From DASSTJ01 sp035707965 (GTDB lineage: Bacteria > Actinomycetota > Actinomycetes > Actinomycetales > Angustibacteraceae), in NCBI GenBank assembly GCA_035707965.1, contig DASSTJ010000043.1, forward strand, positions 1 to 6,695: a stretch of DNA of 6,695 bases. The letters run 5' to 3'. The first letter of the stretch is position 1. Each line of letters opens with the position of its first letter. The position numbers and the translations under genes are program-made. Positions 1 to 4,967 of this stretch are shown here, piece by piece. The notes under the pieces were generated by a model. The model made no database searches. It was not told where the DNA came from and saw nothing but the letters and a program-made list of their open reading frames with translations.

Positions 1-929
1 GTGTCGACCCGGCCCTCGAGCGGCGCGTCGACGGCGAACCCGTGGTTGTGGCTGGTCACGTGCACCTGGCCGGTCAGCCGGTCCTGCACCGGCTGGTTGA
101 CGCCGCGATGGCCGTACTTGAGCTTGTAGGTGCCGAGGCCGAGCGCGCGGCCCAGGATCTGGTTGCCGAAGCAGATGCCGAACACCGGTTTGCGCCCCAG
201 CACCCCGGTCATCGCCTCGACGGCGTAGTCGGCCGTCGCCGGGTCGCCCGGACCGTTGGAGAAGAACACGCCATCGGGGTCGACCGCGAGGATGTCGTCT
301 GCGGTCGCCGTGGCGGGAAGCACGTGCACCTCGCACCCGGCCTGGCTGAGGTAGCGCGGGGTCGAGGCCTTGATGCCGAGGTCGATCGCGGCCACGCGGT
401 ATCTCCTGCCACCCGAGGCAGCCACGACGTAGGGCTGCGGCGTGGTCACCTCGCGCGCGAGGTCGGAGCCCTCCATTGTCGGGCTCGCGAGCACGCGCGC
501 GGCCAGCGCGTCGGGATCGGTGTCGACGCTGGAGACGCCGACCCGCATCGCACCGCGCTCGCGCAGGTGCCTGGTCAGCGCGCGGGTGTCGACACCGCTG
601 ATGCCGACCACCCCTTGAGCGGCGAGCTCCTCGTCGAGGCTGCGCTGCGAACGCCAGTTGGAGGGCACCCGGGCGGGGTCGCGCACGACGTAGCCGGCGA
701 CCCAGATCCGGCGGGACTCGGGGTCCTCGTCGTTGACGCCGGTGTTGCCGATGTGCGGGGCGGTCATGACGACGACCTGCCGGTGGTACGACGGGTCGGT
801 GAGGGTCTCCTGGTAGCCGGTCATGCCGGTGTTGAAGACCGCTTCCCCGACGGTCTCGCCGACGGCGCCGTAGGCCTCGCCGCGGAACGCCCGCCCGTCC
901 TCCAGGACCAGGATGGCTGGTTCTCTCAT
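1..929 (-). CDS. carA: Carbamoyl-phosphate synthase small (glutaminase) subunit, 3' end cut by window edge
   Basis: CarA hydrolyses glutamine and passes ammonia to CarB, which makes carbamoyl phosphate for pyrimidine and arginine synthesis in the cytoplasm. 309 residues are visible; the family is usually about 370-390, so the C-terminus, with the catalytic His and Glu of the triad, lies beyond the left edge. The N-terminal CPSase_sm domain covers roughly residues 5-135, with the signatures FNTGMTGYQE (32-41), DPSYHRQ (45-51) and GVDTRALTRHLR (112-123). The class I glutamine amidotransferase domain starts near 178, with SNGPGDP (224-230) and the nucleophile elbow GICFGNQ (251-257), where Cys253 is the expected catalytic residue; HNHGF (294-298) is also present. 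The ATG overlaps the pyrC stop as ATGA. Only a weak Shine-Dalgarno-like GGGAAG precedes it, partly inside a small CGGG/CCCG dyad, so translational coupling to pyrC is likely. carB probably follows to the left (inferred). Confidence 0.97.
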   Translation of the reverse strand, partial: MREPAILVLEDGRAFRGEAYGAVGETVGEAVFNTGMTGYQETLTDPSYHRQVVVMTAPHIGNTGVNDEDPESRRIWVAGYVVRDPARVPSNWRSQRSLDEELAAQGVVGISGVDTRALTRHLRERGAMRVGVSSVDTDPDALAARVLASPTMEGSDLAREVTTPQPYVVAASGGRRYRVAAIDLGIKASTPRYLSQAGCEVHVLPATATADDILAVDPDGVFFSNGPGDPATADYAVEAMTGVLGRKPVFGICFGNQILGRALGLGTYKLKYGHRGVNQPVQDRLTGQVHVTSHNHGFAVDAPLEGRVD

Positions 930-2200
930 GCGGGCTTCCCGTCCATGACGGTGGGCCGGCCGCGCAGGAACGTCGCGACGACGCGGGCGGGCAGCTCGCG
1001 TCCGGCGTAGGGCGTGTTGCGGCTGCGGCTTGCCGTCTGCGCCGGGTCGACGACCCAGCGGGCATCGGGATCGATGAGTACGACGTTGGCGGGCGCACCC
1101 GGGACGAGCTGCTGTCCTTGTTCGGCCAGGCGGCCGATGTGAGCGGGGCGGACGGACATGCGGTCGGCGACTCCCTTCCAGTCGAGCGCGCCGGTGGCGA
1201 CCATCGTGTCGACGACGATCGAGAGCGCGGTCTCGAGGCCGAGCATGCCGAACGCCGCGGCGGCCCACTCGGTCTCCTTGTCCTCCAGCGGGTGCGGCGC
1301 GTGGTCGGTGGCGACGGCGTCGATGGTGCCGTCGGCCAGCCCGGCACGGAGCGCGGCGACGTCGGCGGCCGTGCGCAGCGGCGGGTTGACCTTGAAGACC
1401 GGGTCGTAGGACGTGGCCAGGTCGTCGGTCAGCAGGAGGTGGTGCGGCGTCACCTCGGCGGTGACGTCCCAGCCCTTGCTCTTGGCCCAGCGGACCAGCT
1501 CGACCGACCCGGCGGTCGACACGTGGCACACGTGCAGCCGGGAGCCGACGTGCGCGGCGAGCAGGCAGTCGCGCGCGATGACCGCCTCCTCGGCGACGGC
1601 CGGCCAGCCGACCAGGCCGAGCTGCGCGGAGACGACGCCCTCGTTGAGCTGCGCGCCCTCCGTGAGCCGCGGGTCCTGCGCGTGCTGCGCGATGACCCCG
1701 TCGAAGGCTTTGACGTAGTCGAGCGCCCGGCGCATGAGCAGCGGGTCGTGCACGCACCTGCCGTCGTCGGAGAACACCCGCACCCGGGCGGCGGAGTCGG
1801 CCATCGCACCGAGCTCGGCGAGCCGTTCGCCACCGAGCCCGACGGTGACCGCACCGACGGGGTGCACCTCGCAGTGACCGGCCTCCTGCCCGAGCCGCCA
1901 GACCTGCTCGACGACACCCGCGGTGTCGGCGACGGGCTCGGTGTTGGCCATCGCGTGCACTGCGGTGTAGCCGCCGAGGGCGGCGGCGAGGGTGCCGGTC
2001 TCGACCGTCTCGGCGTCCTCGCGGCCGGGCTCGCGCAGGTGGGTGTGCAGGTCGACCAGGCCCGGCAGCGCGACGAGGCCGCCGGCGTCGTAGGCCGTGG
2101 CGCCCGCCGGCGCCTCCTCGACGATGCGGCCGTCGGCGAGGTGCAGGTCGGTGGGCTCACCGCCGTAGGGCCGCACGCCCCGCAGGGTGCAGGCGCTCAT
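926..2200 (-). CDS. pyrC: Dihydroorotase, class I (PyrC)
   Basis: PyrC cyclises N-carbamoyl-aspartate to dihydroorotate, the third step of UMP synthesis. It is a 424-residue amidohydrolase-fold zinc enzyme of usual class I length. Metal-binding His52 and His54 lie in DLHTHLREPG (50-59). ANTEPV (85-90) is the substrate-binding stretch. SDDG (144-147) carries the Asp pair which in class I enzymes such as Aquifex stands in for the carboxylated lysine of class II enzymes (family knowledge, not tested here). His173 (QHAQD) and His226 (CHVSTAG) are further expected ligands, TPHH is at 251-254, and ATDHAPH (297-303) provides catalytic Asp299. The C-terminal SRSRNTPYAG and LRGRPTVMDG segments are typical of actinobacterial PyrC. 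The ATG overlaps the pyrB stop (ATGA), with Shine-Dalgarno GGAGGG at 2206-2211, five bases upstream and inside pyrB. The stop overlaps the carA start. Confidence 0.97.
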   Translation of the reverse strand: MSACTLRGVRPYGGEPTDLHLADGRIVEEAPAGATAYDAGGLVALPGLVDLHTHLREPGREDAETVETGTLAAALGGYTAVHAMANTEPVADTAGVVEQVWRLGQEAGHCEVHPVGAVTVGLGGERLAELGAMADSAARVRVFSDDGRCVHDPLLMRRALDYVKAFDGVIAQHAQDPRLTEGAQLNEGVVSAQLGLVGWPAVAEEAVIARDCLLAAHVGSRLHVCHVSTAGSVELVRWAKSKGWDVTAEVTPHHLLLTDDLATSYDPVFKVNPPLRTAADVAALRAGLADGTIDAVATDHAPHPLEDKETEWAAAAFGMLGLETALSIVVDTMVATGALDWKGVADRMSVRPAHIGRLAEQGQQLVPGAPANVVLIDPDARWVVDPAQTASRSRNTPYAGRELPARVVATFLRGRPTVMDGKPA

Positions 2201-3108
2201 TCAGTCCCTCCGAGCAGCAGGTAGAGCACGGCCATCCGGACGCTCACGCCGTTGGCGACCTGCTCGACGATCGTGGACCGGACGGAGTCGGCGACCTCGG
2301 CGGCGATCTCGACGCCGCGGTTCATCGGTCCGGGGTGCATCACGATCGCGTCGTCGGGCAGGGCAGCCATCCGTGGGGCGTCGAGCCCGTAGCGCCGGGA
2401 GTACTCGCGGGTGGTCGGGAAGTAGGCCGCGTGCATCCGCTCGCGCTGCACCCGCAGCATCATGACGACGTCGCTCTTGGGCAGCACGTCGTCGAGGTCG
2501 TAGGAGACCTCCGCCGGCCAGGCGTCGACCCCGACCGGCAGCAGGGTGGGCGGCGCGACCAGGGTCACCTGGGCGCCGAGCGTGTGCAGCAGCAGCACGT
2601 TCGAACGCGCGACCCGCGAGTGCAGCACGTCGCCGACGATGGCGACGTTGAGCCCCTCGACCCGACCGAGCCGCGAGCGCATCGTGTAGGCGTCGAGCAG
2701 CGCCTGGGTCGGGTGCTCGTGGGTACCGTCGCCGGCGTTGACGACCGCGCCGTGGACCCACTGCGCCAGCCGGTGCGGGGCGCCGCTGGCACTGTGCCGG
2801 CAGATCACGCCGTCGGCGCCCATCGCCTCGAGGGTCAGCGCGGTGTCCTTGAGCGACTCGCCCTTGGACACGCTGCTGCCCTTGGCCGAGAACGTGATGA
2901 CGTCGGCGGACAACCGCTTCGCCGCGACCTCGAACGACGTGCGGGTGCGGGTGGAGTCCTCGAAGAACAGGTTGACGACCGTGCGGCCGCGCAGGGTCGG
3001 CAGCTTCTTGATCGGCCGGTCGGCGACCCGGGCGAGCTCCTCGGCGGTGTCGAGCACGAGCTCGGCCTCGTCACGGGTGAGGTCGCCCGCGGAGAGCAGG
3101 TGCTTCAT
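2197..3108 (-). CDS. pyrB: Aspartate carbamoyltransferase catalytic subunit (PyrB)
   Basis: PyrB condenses carbamoyl phosphate with aspartate to N-carbamoyl-aspartate, the committed pyrimidine step. The 303 residues match the usual 300-315 of the catalytic chain. The carbamoyl-phosphate site STRTR lies at 52-56 within FFEDSTRTRTSFE. The mobile 80s loop SVSKGES is at 79-85, with Lys82 as the expected active-site lysine reaching in from the neighbouring subunit. DGTHEHPTQALLD (127-139) and HPGPMNRGVE (258-267) complete the active site. No pyrI regulatory chain is present, as is usual in Actinobacteria; streptomycete ATCase is reported to associate with dihydroorotase, and the adjacent pyrC fits that. 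The ATG overlaps the pyrR stop as ATGA. It is preceded by GGAGGTGA at 3112-3119, a full-length match to the 16S anti-Shine-Dalgarno, so this gene should be well translated when ribosomes reach it. Confidence 0.98.
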   Translation of the reverse strand: MKHLLSAGDLTRDEAELVLDTAEELARVADRPIKKLPTLRGRTVVNLFFEDSTRTRTSFEVAAKRLSADVITFSAKGSSVSKGESLKDTALTLEAMGADGVICRHSASGAPHRLAQWVHGAVVNAGDGTHEHPTQALLDAYTMRSRLGRVEGLNVAIVGDVLHSRVARSNVLLLHTLGAQVTLVAPPTLLPVGVDAWPAEVSYDLDDVLPKSDVVMMLRVQRERMHAAYFPTTREYSRRYGLDAPRMAALPDDAIVMHPGPMNRGVEIAAEVADSVRSTIVEQVANGVSVRMAVLYLLLGGTE

Positions 3109-3731
3109 GCGTCACCTCCGATCGCGTCGTCAGCGGGACCGAGCAGCACGGCGTCGCGGCCGTCGTGCTCGTCGAGCAGCACGCTGACGGTCTCGCGCAG
3201 CGAGGTGGGGAGGTTCTTGCCCACGTAGTCGGCGCGGATGGGCAGCTCGCGATGCCCTCGGTCGACGAGCACAGCGAGCTGGACCGCGCGCGGGCGCCCG
3301 AGGTCGTTCAGCGCGTCGAGCGCGGCGCGGACCGTGCGCCCGGAGAAGAGCACGTCGTCGACGAGGACCACCGTGCGCCCGTCGACCCCGCTGGCCGGCA
3401 GGTCGGTCTCGGCGAGCGGGCGTACGCCGCGCATGCGCAGGTCGTCGCGGTACATCGTCACGTCGAGGGAGCCCACCGGTACGTCGGTCGACTGGACCGC
3501 GGCGATCCGGTCGGCCAGCCGGCGGGCGAGATCGACTCCACGGGTCGGGATGCCGAGGAGGACGACGTCGCCGGCGCCCTTGGTGCGCTCGATCACCTCG
3601 TGGGCGATCCGGGTCAGGGCACGCGCAATGTCGTCGGCGTCGAGGACGGTGCGGCGATCGGAGGGCGCCGGCCCGGCGGGATCGCCGGCAGCAGCGGCGG
3701 AGCCGCGAAACGGTGTGGGGGCATGCGCCAC
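3105..3731 (-). CDS. pyrR: Bifunctional pyr operon RNA-binding regulator / uracil phosphoribosyltransferase (PyrR)
   Basis: PyrR binds UMP or UTP and the pyr mRNA leader to repress the operon, and often has uracil phosphoribosyltransferase activity. With the GTG at 3729-3731 it has 208 residues, somewhat longer than the usual 180-195 because of an Ala/Pro-rich tail of about 25 residues at the N-terminus. The phosphoribosyltransferase fold shows GIPTRGVDLA (60-69), the PRPP loop VVLVDDVLFSGRT (121-133) with Asp125 and Asp126, and the PyrR-typical RGHRELPIRADYVGKN (158-173), which includes residues implicated in RNA binding. I chose this GTG because AAGGGGG sits six bases upstream. The longer option, GTG at 3753-3755, has no good ribosome-binding site and falls inside the predicted PyrR-binding RNA loop, so it would make regulator site and coding sequence coincide. 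The stop overlaps the pyrB ATG. It is the first gene of the operon, divergent from bldD. Confidence 0.93.
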   Translation of the reverse strand: MAHAPTPFRGSAAAAGDPAGPAPSDRRTVLDADDIARALTRIAHEVIERTKGAGDVVLLGIPTRGVDLARRLADRIAAVQSTDVPVGSLDVTMYRDDLRMRGVRPLAETDLPASGVDGRTVVLVDDVLFSGRTVRAALDALNDLGRPRAVQLAVLVDRGHRELPIRADYVGKNLPTSLRETVSVLLDEHDGRDAVLLGPADDAIGGDA

Positions 3732-3737
3732 CAGGGA

Positions 3738-3744
3738 CCCCCTT
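3738..3744 (-). promoter_or_regulatory. pyrR ribosome-binding site, inside a possible hairpin loop
   Basis: The mRNA-sense AAGGGGG differs from AAGGAGG at one base and ends six bases before the GTG at 3731, which decides the pyrR start. The flanking bases CAGGGA (3744-3749) and UCCCUG (3732-3737) are perfectly complementary, so the Shine-Dalgarno would sit in the six-base loop of a six-pair hairpin that ends right against the start codon. The 5' arm shares CAGG with the PyrR-binding hairpin, so the two folds compete. Seen in the sequence; no folding energy was computed. Confidence 0.6.
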
Positions 3745-3745
3745 C

Positions 3746-3763
3746 CCTGCCTCACGGGACAGG
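3746..3763 (-). promoter_or_regulatory. PyrR-binding loop in the pyr mRNA leader
   Basis: The mRNA-sense UCCCGUGAGG at 3750-3759 matches the invariant core UCCNGNGAGG of the PyrR-binding loop consensus ARUCCNGNGAGGYU defined in Bacillus. The flanks CCUG (3760-3763) and CAGG (3746-3749) form a four-pair lower stem. The outermost consensus A-U pair appears here as U-A, which keeps pairing. CC/GG (3757-3758 with 3750-3751) closes a CGUGA loop. The site lies next to the pyrR ribosome-binding site and no intrinsic terminator follows it. It therefore fits the mycobacterial type of PyrR control, blocking of translation initiation, rather than Bacillus attenuation. Binding itself is inferred. Confidence 0.8.
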
Positions 3764-3787
3764 CCTTAAAGGACGTCGGTGCGTTCT

Positions 3788-3815
3788 ACGCTACCAGGCG
3801 GCCCGGCCGCGTCCC
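3788..3815 (-). promoter_or_regulatory. Candidate pyr operon promoter
   Basis: On the minus strand TAGCGT (3788-3793) fits the actinobacterial -10 pattern TANNNT. Sixteen bases upstream GGGACG (3810-3815) keeps only the GAC core of a -35 box. Transcription would begin near 3781, giving a leader of about 50 bases that carries the PyrR-binding loop. The spacer contains a 13-base GC palindrome at 3798-3810 (GCGGCC, one base, GGCCGC) that could be an operator or chance. TAGAAC, a few bases further downstream, is an alternative -10. Weak -35, so low confidence. Confidence 0.3.
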
Positions 3816-3892
3816 CGCGCAGGAGTTGTGCGCCGTACGCCGAATCCCGAGCCGAGTCGGACAAATACCCCGGGATAGGCGCGTCGGGGTGC

Positions 3893-3921
3893 TTGACGAT
3901 CATGAAGCGCGGCAATACCGT
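3893..3921 (+). promoter_or_regulatory. bldD promoter (housekeeping sigma type)
   Basis: TTGACG at 3893-3898 and TACCGT at 3916-3921 are separated by exactly 17 bases and match the actinobacterial vegetative pattern TTGAC-N17-TANNNT. Transcription would start near 3928, leaving a bldD leader of roughly 73 bases. This is the only strong plus-strand -35/-10 pair I see upstream of bldD. Confidence 0.6.
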
Positions 3922-3933
3922 CACGGAGGGTAA
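3921..3933 (+). promoter_or_regulatory. Probable BldD operator (autoregulatory box)
   Basis: The 13 bases TCACGGAGGGTAA match the BldD box as I recall it from Streptomyces ChIP work, TNACNCNGNGTNA, at seven of eight fixed positions; the second C is G here. The site begins on the last base of the predicted -10 box and spans the expected transcription start, the position for a repressor blocking its own promoter. BldD is known to repress its own gene in Streptomyces. A second dyad, CACGG/CCGTG (3922-3926 and 3934-3938), overlaps it. Confidence 0.55.
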
Positions 3934-4000
3934 CCGTGCCCCGGTACGCTCTACCCCTCCACTCGCTGGCTCGCGCCCCCGCGCCGACGAAGGACAGACG

Positions 4001-4540
4001 ATGACCGACAGCAGGGACGAGATCGACCTCACGGCGGCGGAGCCCGGCACCAGCGCCTACGCCAAGGCGCTCGGCTCGCGGCTGCGAGGCATCCGCATGC
4101 AGCAAGGTCTGTCGCTGCACGGCGTCGAGGAGAAGTCCGAGGGACGCTGGAAGGCCGTGGTCGTCGGCTCCTACGAGCGCGGCGACCGGGCGGTCACGGT
4201 GCAGCGGCTGGCCGAGCTCGCCGACTTCTACGGCGTACCCATCGCCGAGCTGCTCCCCCACGGCGGCGGCAGCGTCGCGACCCCCGAGCCTCCCCCGCGC
4301 ATCGTCATCGACCTCGAGAAGCTGTCCGACGTGCCGGCCGACGACGCGGCTCCGCTGCACCGCTACGCGCAGACGATCCAGAACCAGCGCGGCGACTACA
4401 ACGGCCGGGTGCTCTCCATCCGGCAGGACGACCTGCGCTCGCTGGCCGTGATCTACAACCAGTCGGCCCACGAGGTCGCCGAGCAGTTCATCCACTGGGG
4501 GGTTCTCAATCCCGAAGCCCGCCGCGCGGTGGACGCTTAG
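4001..4540 (+). CDS. bldD: BldD, c-di-GMP-responsive developmental transcription regulator
   Basis: BldD is a repressor that, in Streptomyces, dimerises through a c-di-GMP tetramer and silences sporulation and antibiotic regulator genes during vegetative growth. The protein has 179 residues against 167 in S. coelicolor; the extra residues are an acidic N-terminal tail. The XRE-type helix-turn-helix domain covers about 18-86, including the highly conserved run from SLHGVEEKS (38-46) through GSYERGDRAVTVQRL (56-70). A Pro-rich linker (94-99) leads to the C-terminal domain. There the c-di-GMP signature RxD-X8-RxxD is complete: Arg130, Asp132, Arg141 and Asp144. The ATG is preceded by AAGGA at 3990-3994, six bases upstream. 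The in-frame ATG at 3902 is rejected because it lies upstream of the predicted -10 box. It is divergent from pyrR and convergent with nusB. Confidence 0.97.
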   Translation: MTDSRDEIDLTAAEPGTSAYAKALGSRLRGIRMQQGLSLHGVEEKSEGRWKAVVVGSYERGDRAVTVQRLAELADFYGVPIAELLPHGGGSVATPEPPPRIVIDLEKLSDVPADDAAPLHRYAQTIQNQRGDYNGRVLSIRQDDLRSLAVIYNQSAHEVAEQFIHWGVLNPEARRAVDA

Positions 4541-4554
4541 CTCGCCGGAACCGG

Positions 4555-4965
4555 CTAGACCACGAGGTCAGGCTTCAGTCCCAGAAGCCTTGAGAGCAGG
4601 CCGTTGACGAAAGCCGGCGACTCGTCGGTCGAGAGGTTCTTCGCCAGTTCGACCGCTTCGTCGATGACGACCGGATCCGGCACGTCGTCGCGCCAGAGCA
4701 GCTCGTAGGTCGCGACCTGCAGGATCGTGAGGTCGACGGGCGGCATCCGGTCGAGCGTCCAGCCGACCGCGTGCGACGCGATCAGCTCGTCGATGCGGGC
4801 GCGGTGCGCGACCACGCCCTCGACGAGCGCGACGGCGTAGTCCGGCACGGGCGGGTCGGCCTGCGCCAGACGTTGGGCGAGGGTCTCGACCGGGTCGGTG
4901 CCGCGCAGCGTGGCCTCGAACAGCACGTCGACGGCGCGCTTGCGTGCCTTGCTGCGCGCGGCCAC
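4555..4965 (-). CDS. nusB: Transcription antitermination factor NusB
   Basis: NusB pairs with NusE (ribosomal protein S10) and binds boxA RNA to let RNA polymerase read through rRNA operons. It is a small all-helical cytosolic protein; 136 residues is at the lower end of the family range. The N-terminal basic helix KARKRAVDVLFEA (6-18) is the RNA-binding side typical of NusB. The C-terminal signature is clear: VVIDEAVELAKNLSTDESPAFVNGLLSRL at about 99-127, including the conserved EAVELAK and FVNGLL. It starts with GTG two bases after the efp TAG. There is no convincing Shine-Dalgarno, and the bases just ahead read CCUCC in the mRNA, the opposite of one, so translation probably depends on ribosomes finishing efp. 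It is the last gene of the pepQ-efp-nusB cluster and converges on bldD. Confidence 0.96.
   Translation of the reverse strand: MAARSKARKRAVDVLFEATLRGTDPVETLAQRLAQADPPVPDYAVALVEGVVAHRARIDELIASHAVGWTLDRMPPVDLTILQVATYELLWRDDVPDPVVIDEAVELAKNLSTDESPAFVNGLLSRLLGLKPDLVV
4570..4590 (+). terminator. Candidate bldD transcript-ending hairpin inside the nusB 3' end
   Basis: AGGCTTC (4570-4576) and GAAGCCT (4584-4590) form a perfect seven-pair stem around a seven-base loop, 30 bases after the bldD stop. No T-run follows, which is common for actinobacterial terminators but weakens the call. The same bases encode residues near the NusB C-terminus on the other strand, so the stem may simply reflect codons there. 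A smaller dyad, GCCGG-AA-CCGGC (4544-4555), lies between the two stop codons. Confidence 0.3.
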
Positions 4966-4967
4966 CG

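Noticed and set aside
931..941. CGGG-3-CCCG dyad just before the carA start as a regulatory hairpin
   Set aside because: A four-pair stem with a three-base loop inside pyrC coding sequence is too small to claim as more than chance in this GC content.
42..1010. Plus-strand open frame of 322 codons opposite carA
   Set aside because: It is antisense to clearly recognised carA; its Gly/Val/Arg/His-rich product has no family features and is the usual shadow of GC-rich codons.
1118..2224. Plus-strand open frame of 368 codons opposite pyrC
   Set aside because: pyrC shows every dihydroorotase motif in the other strand; this frame has low-complexity composition and no plausible domain.
2335..3228. 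Plus-strand open frame opposite pyrB
   Set aside because: It mirrors the pyrB codons, carries no recognisable domain, and runs across the pyrB-pyrR junction.
3732..3790. Bacillus-style attenuator terminator in the pyr leader
   Set aside because: No GC stem followed by a U-run is present between the binding loop and pyrR; the arrangement fits translational control instead.
3902..4000. In-frame upstream ATG at 3902 as a longer bldD start
   Set aside because: It lies upstream of the predicted -10 box, so it would not be in the mRNA; the extra 33 residues do not resemble BldD, and the ATG at 4001 has AAGGA at good spacing.
3766..4050. Minus-strand frame of 94 codons across the bldD promoter and bldD 5' end
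   Set aside because: It overlaps the bldD promoter, the BldD box and the bldD start, and has no recognisable product; pyrR has its own start and leader downstream.
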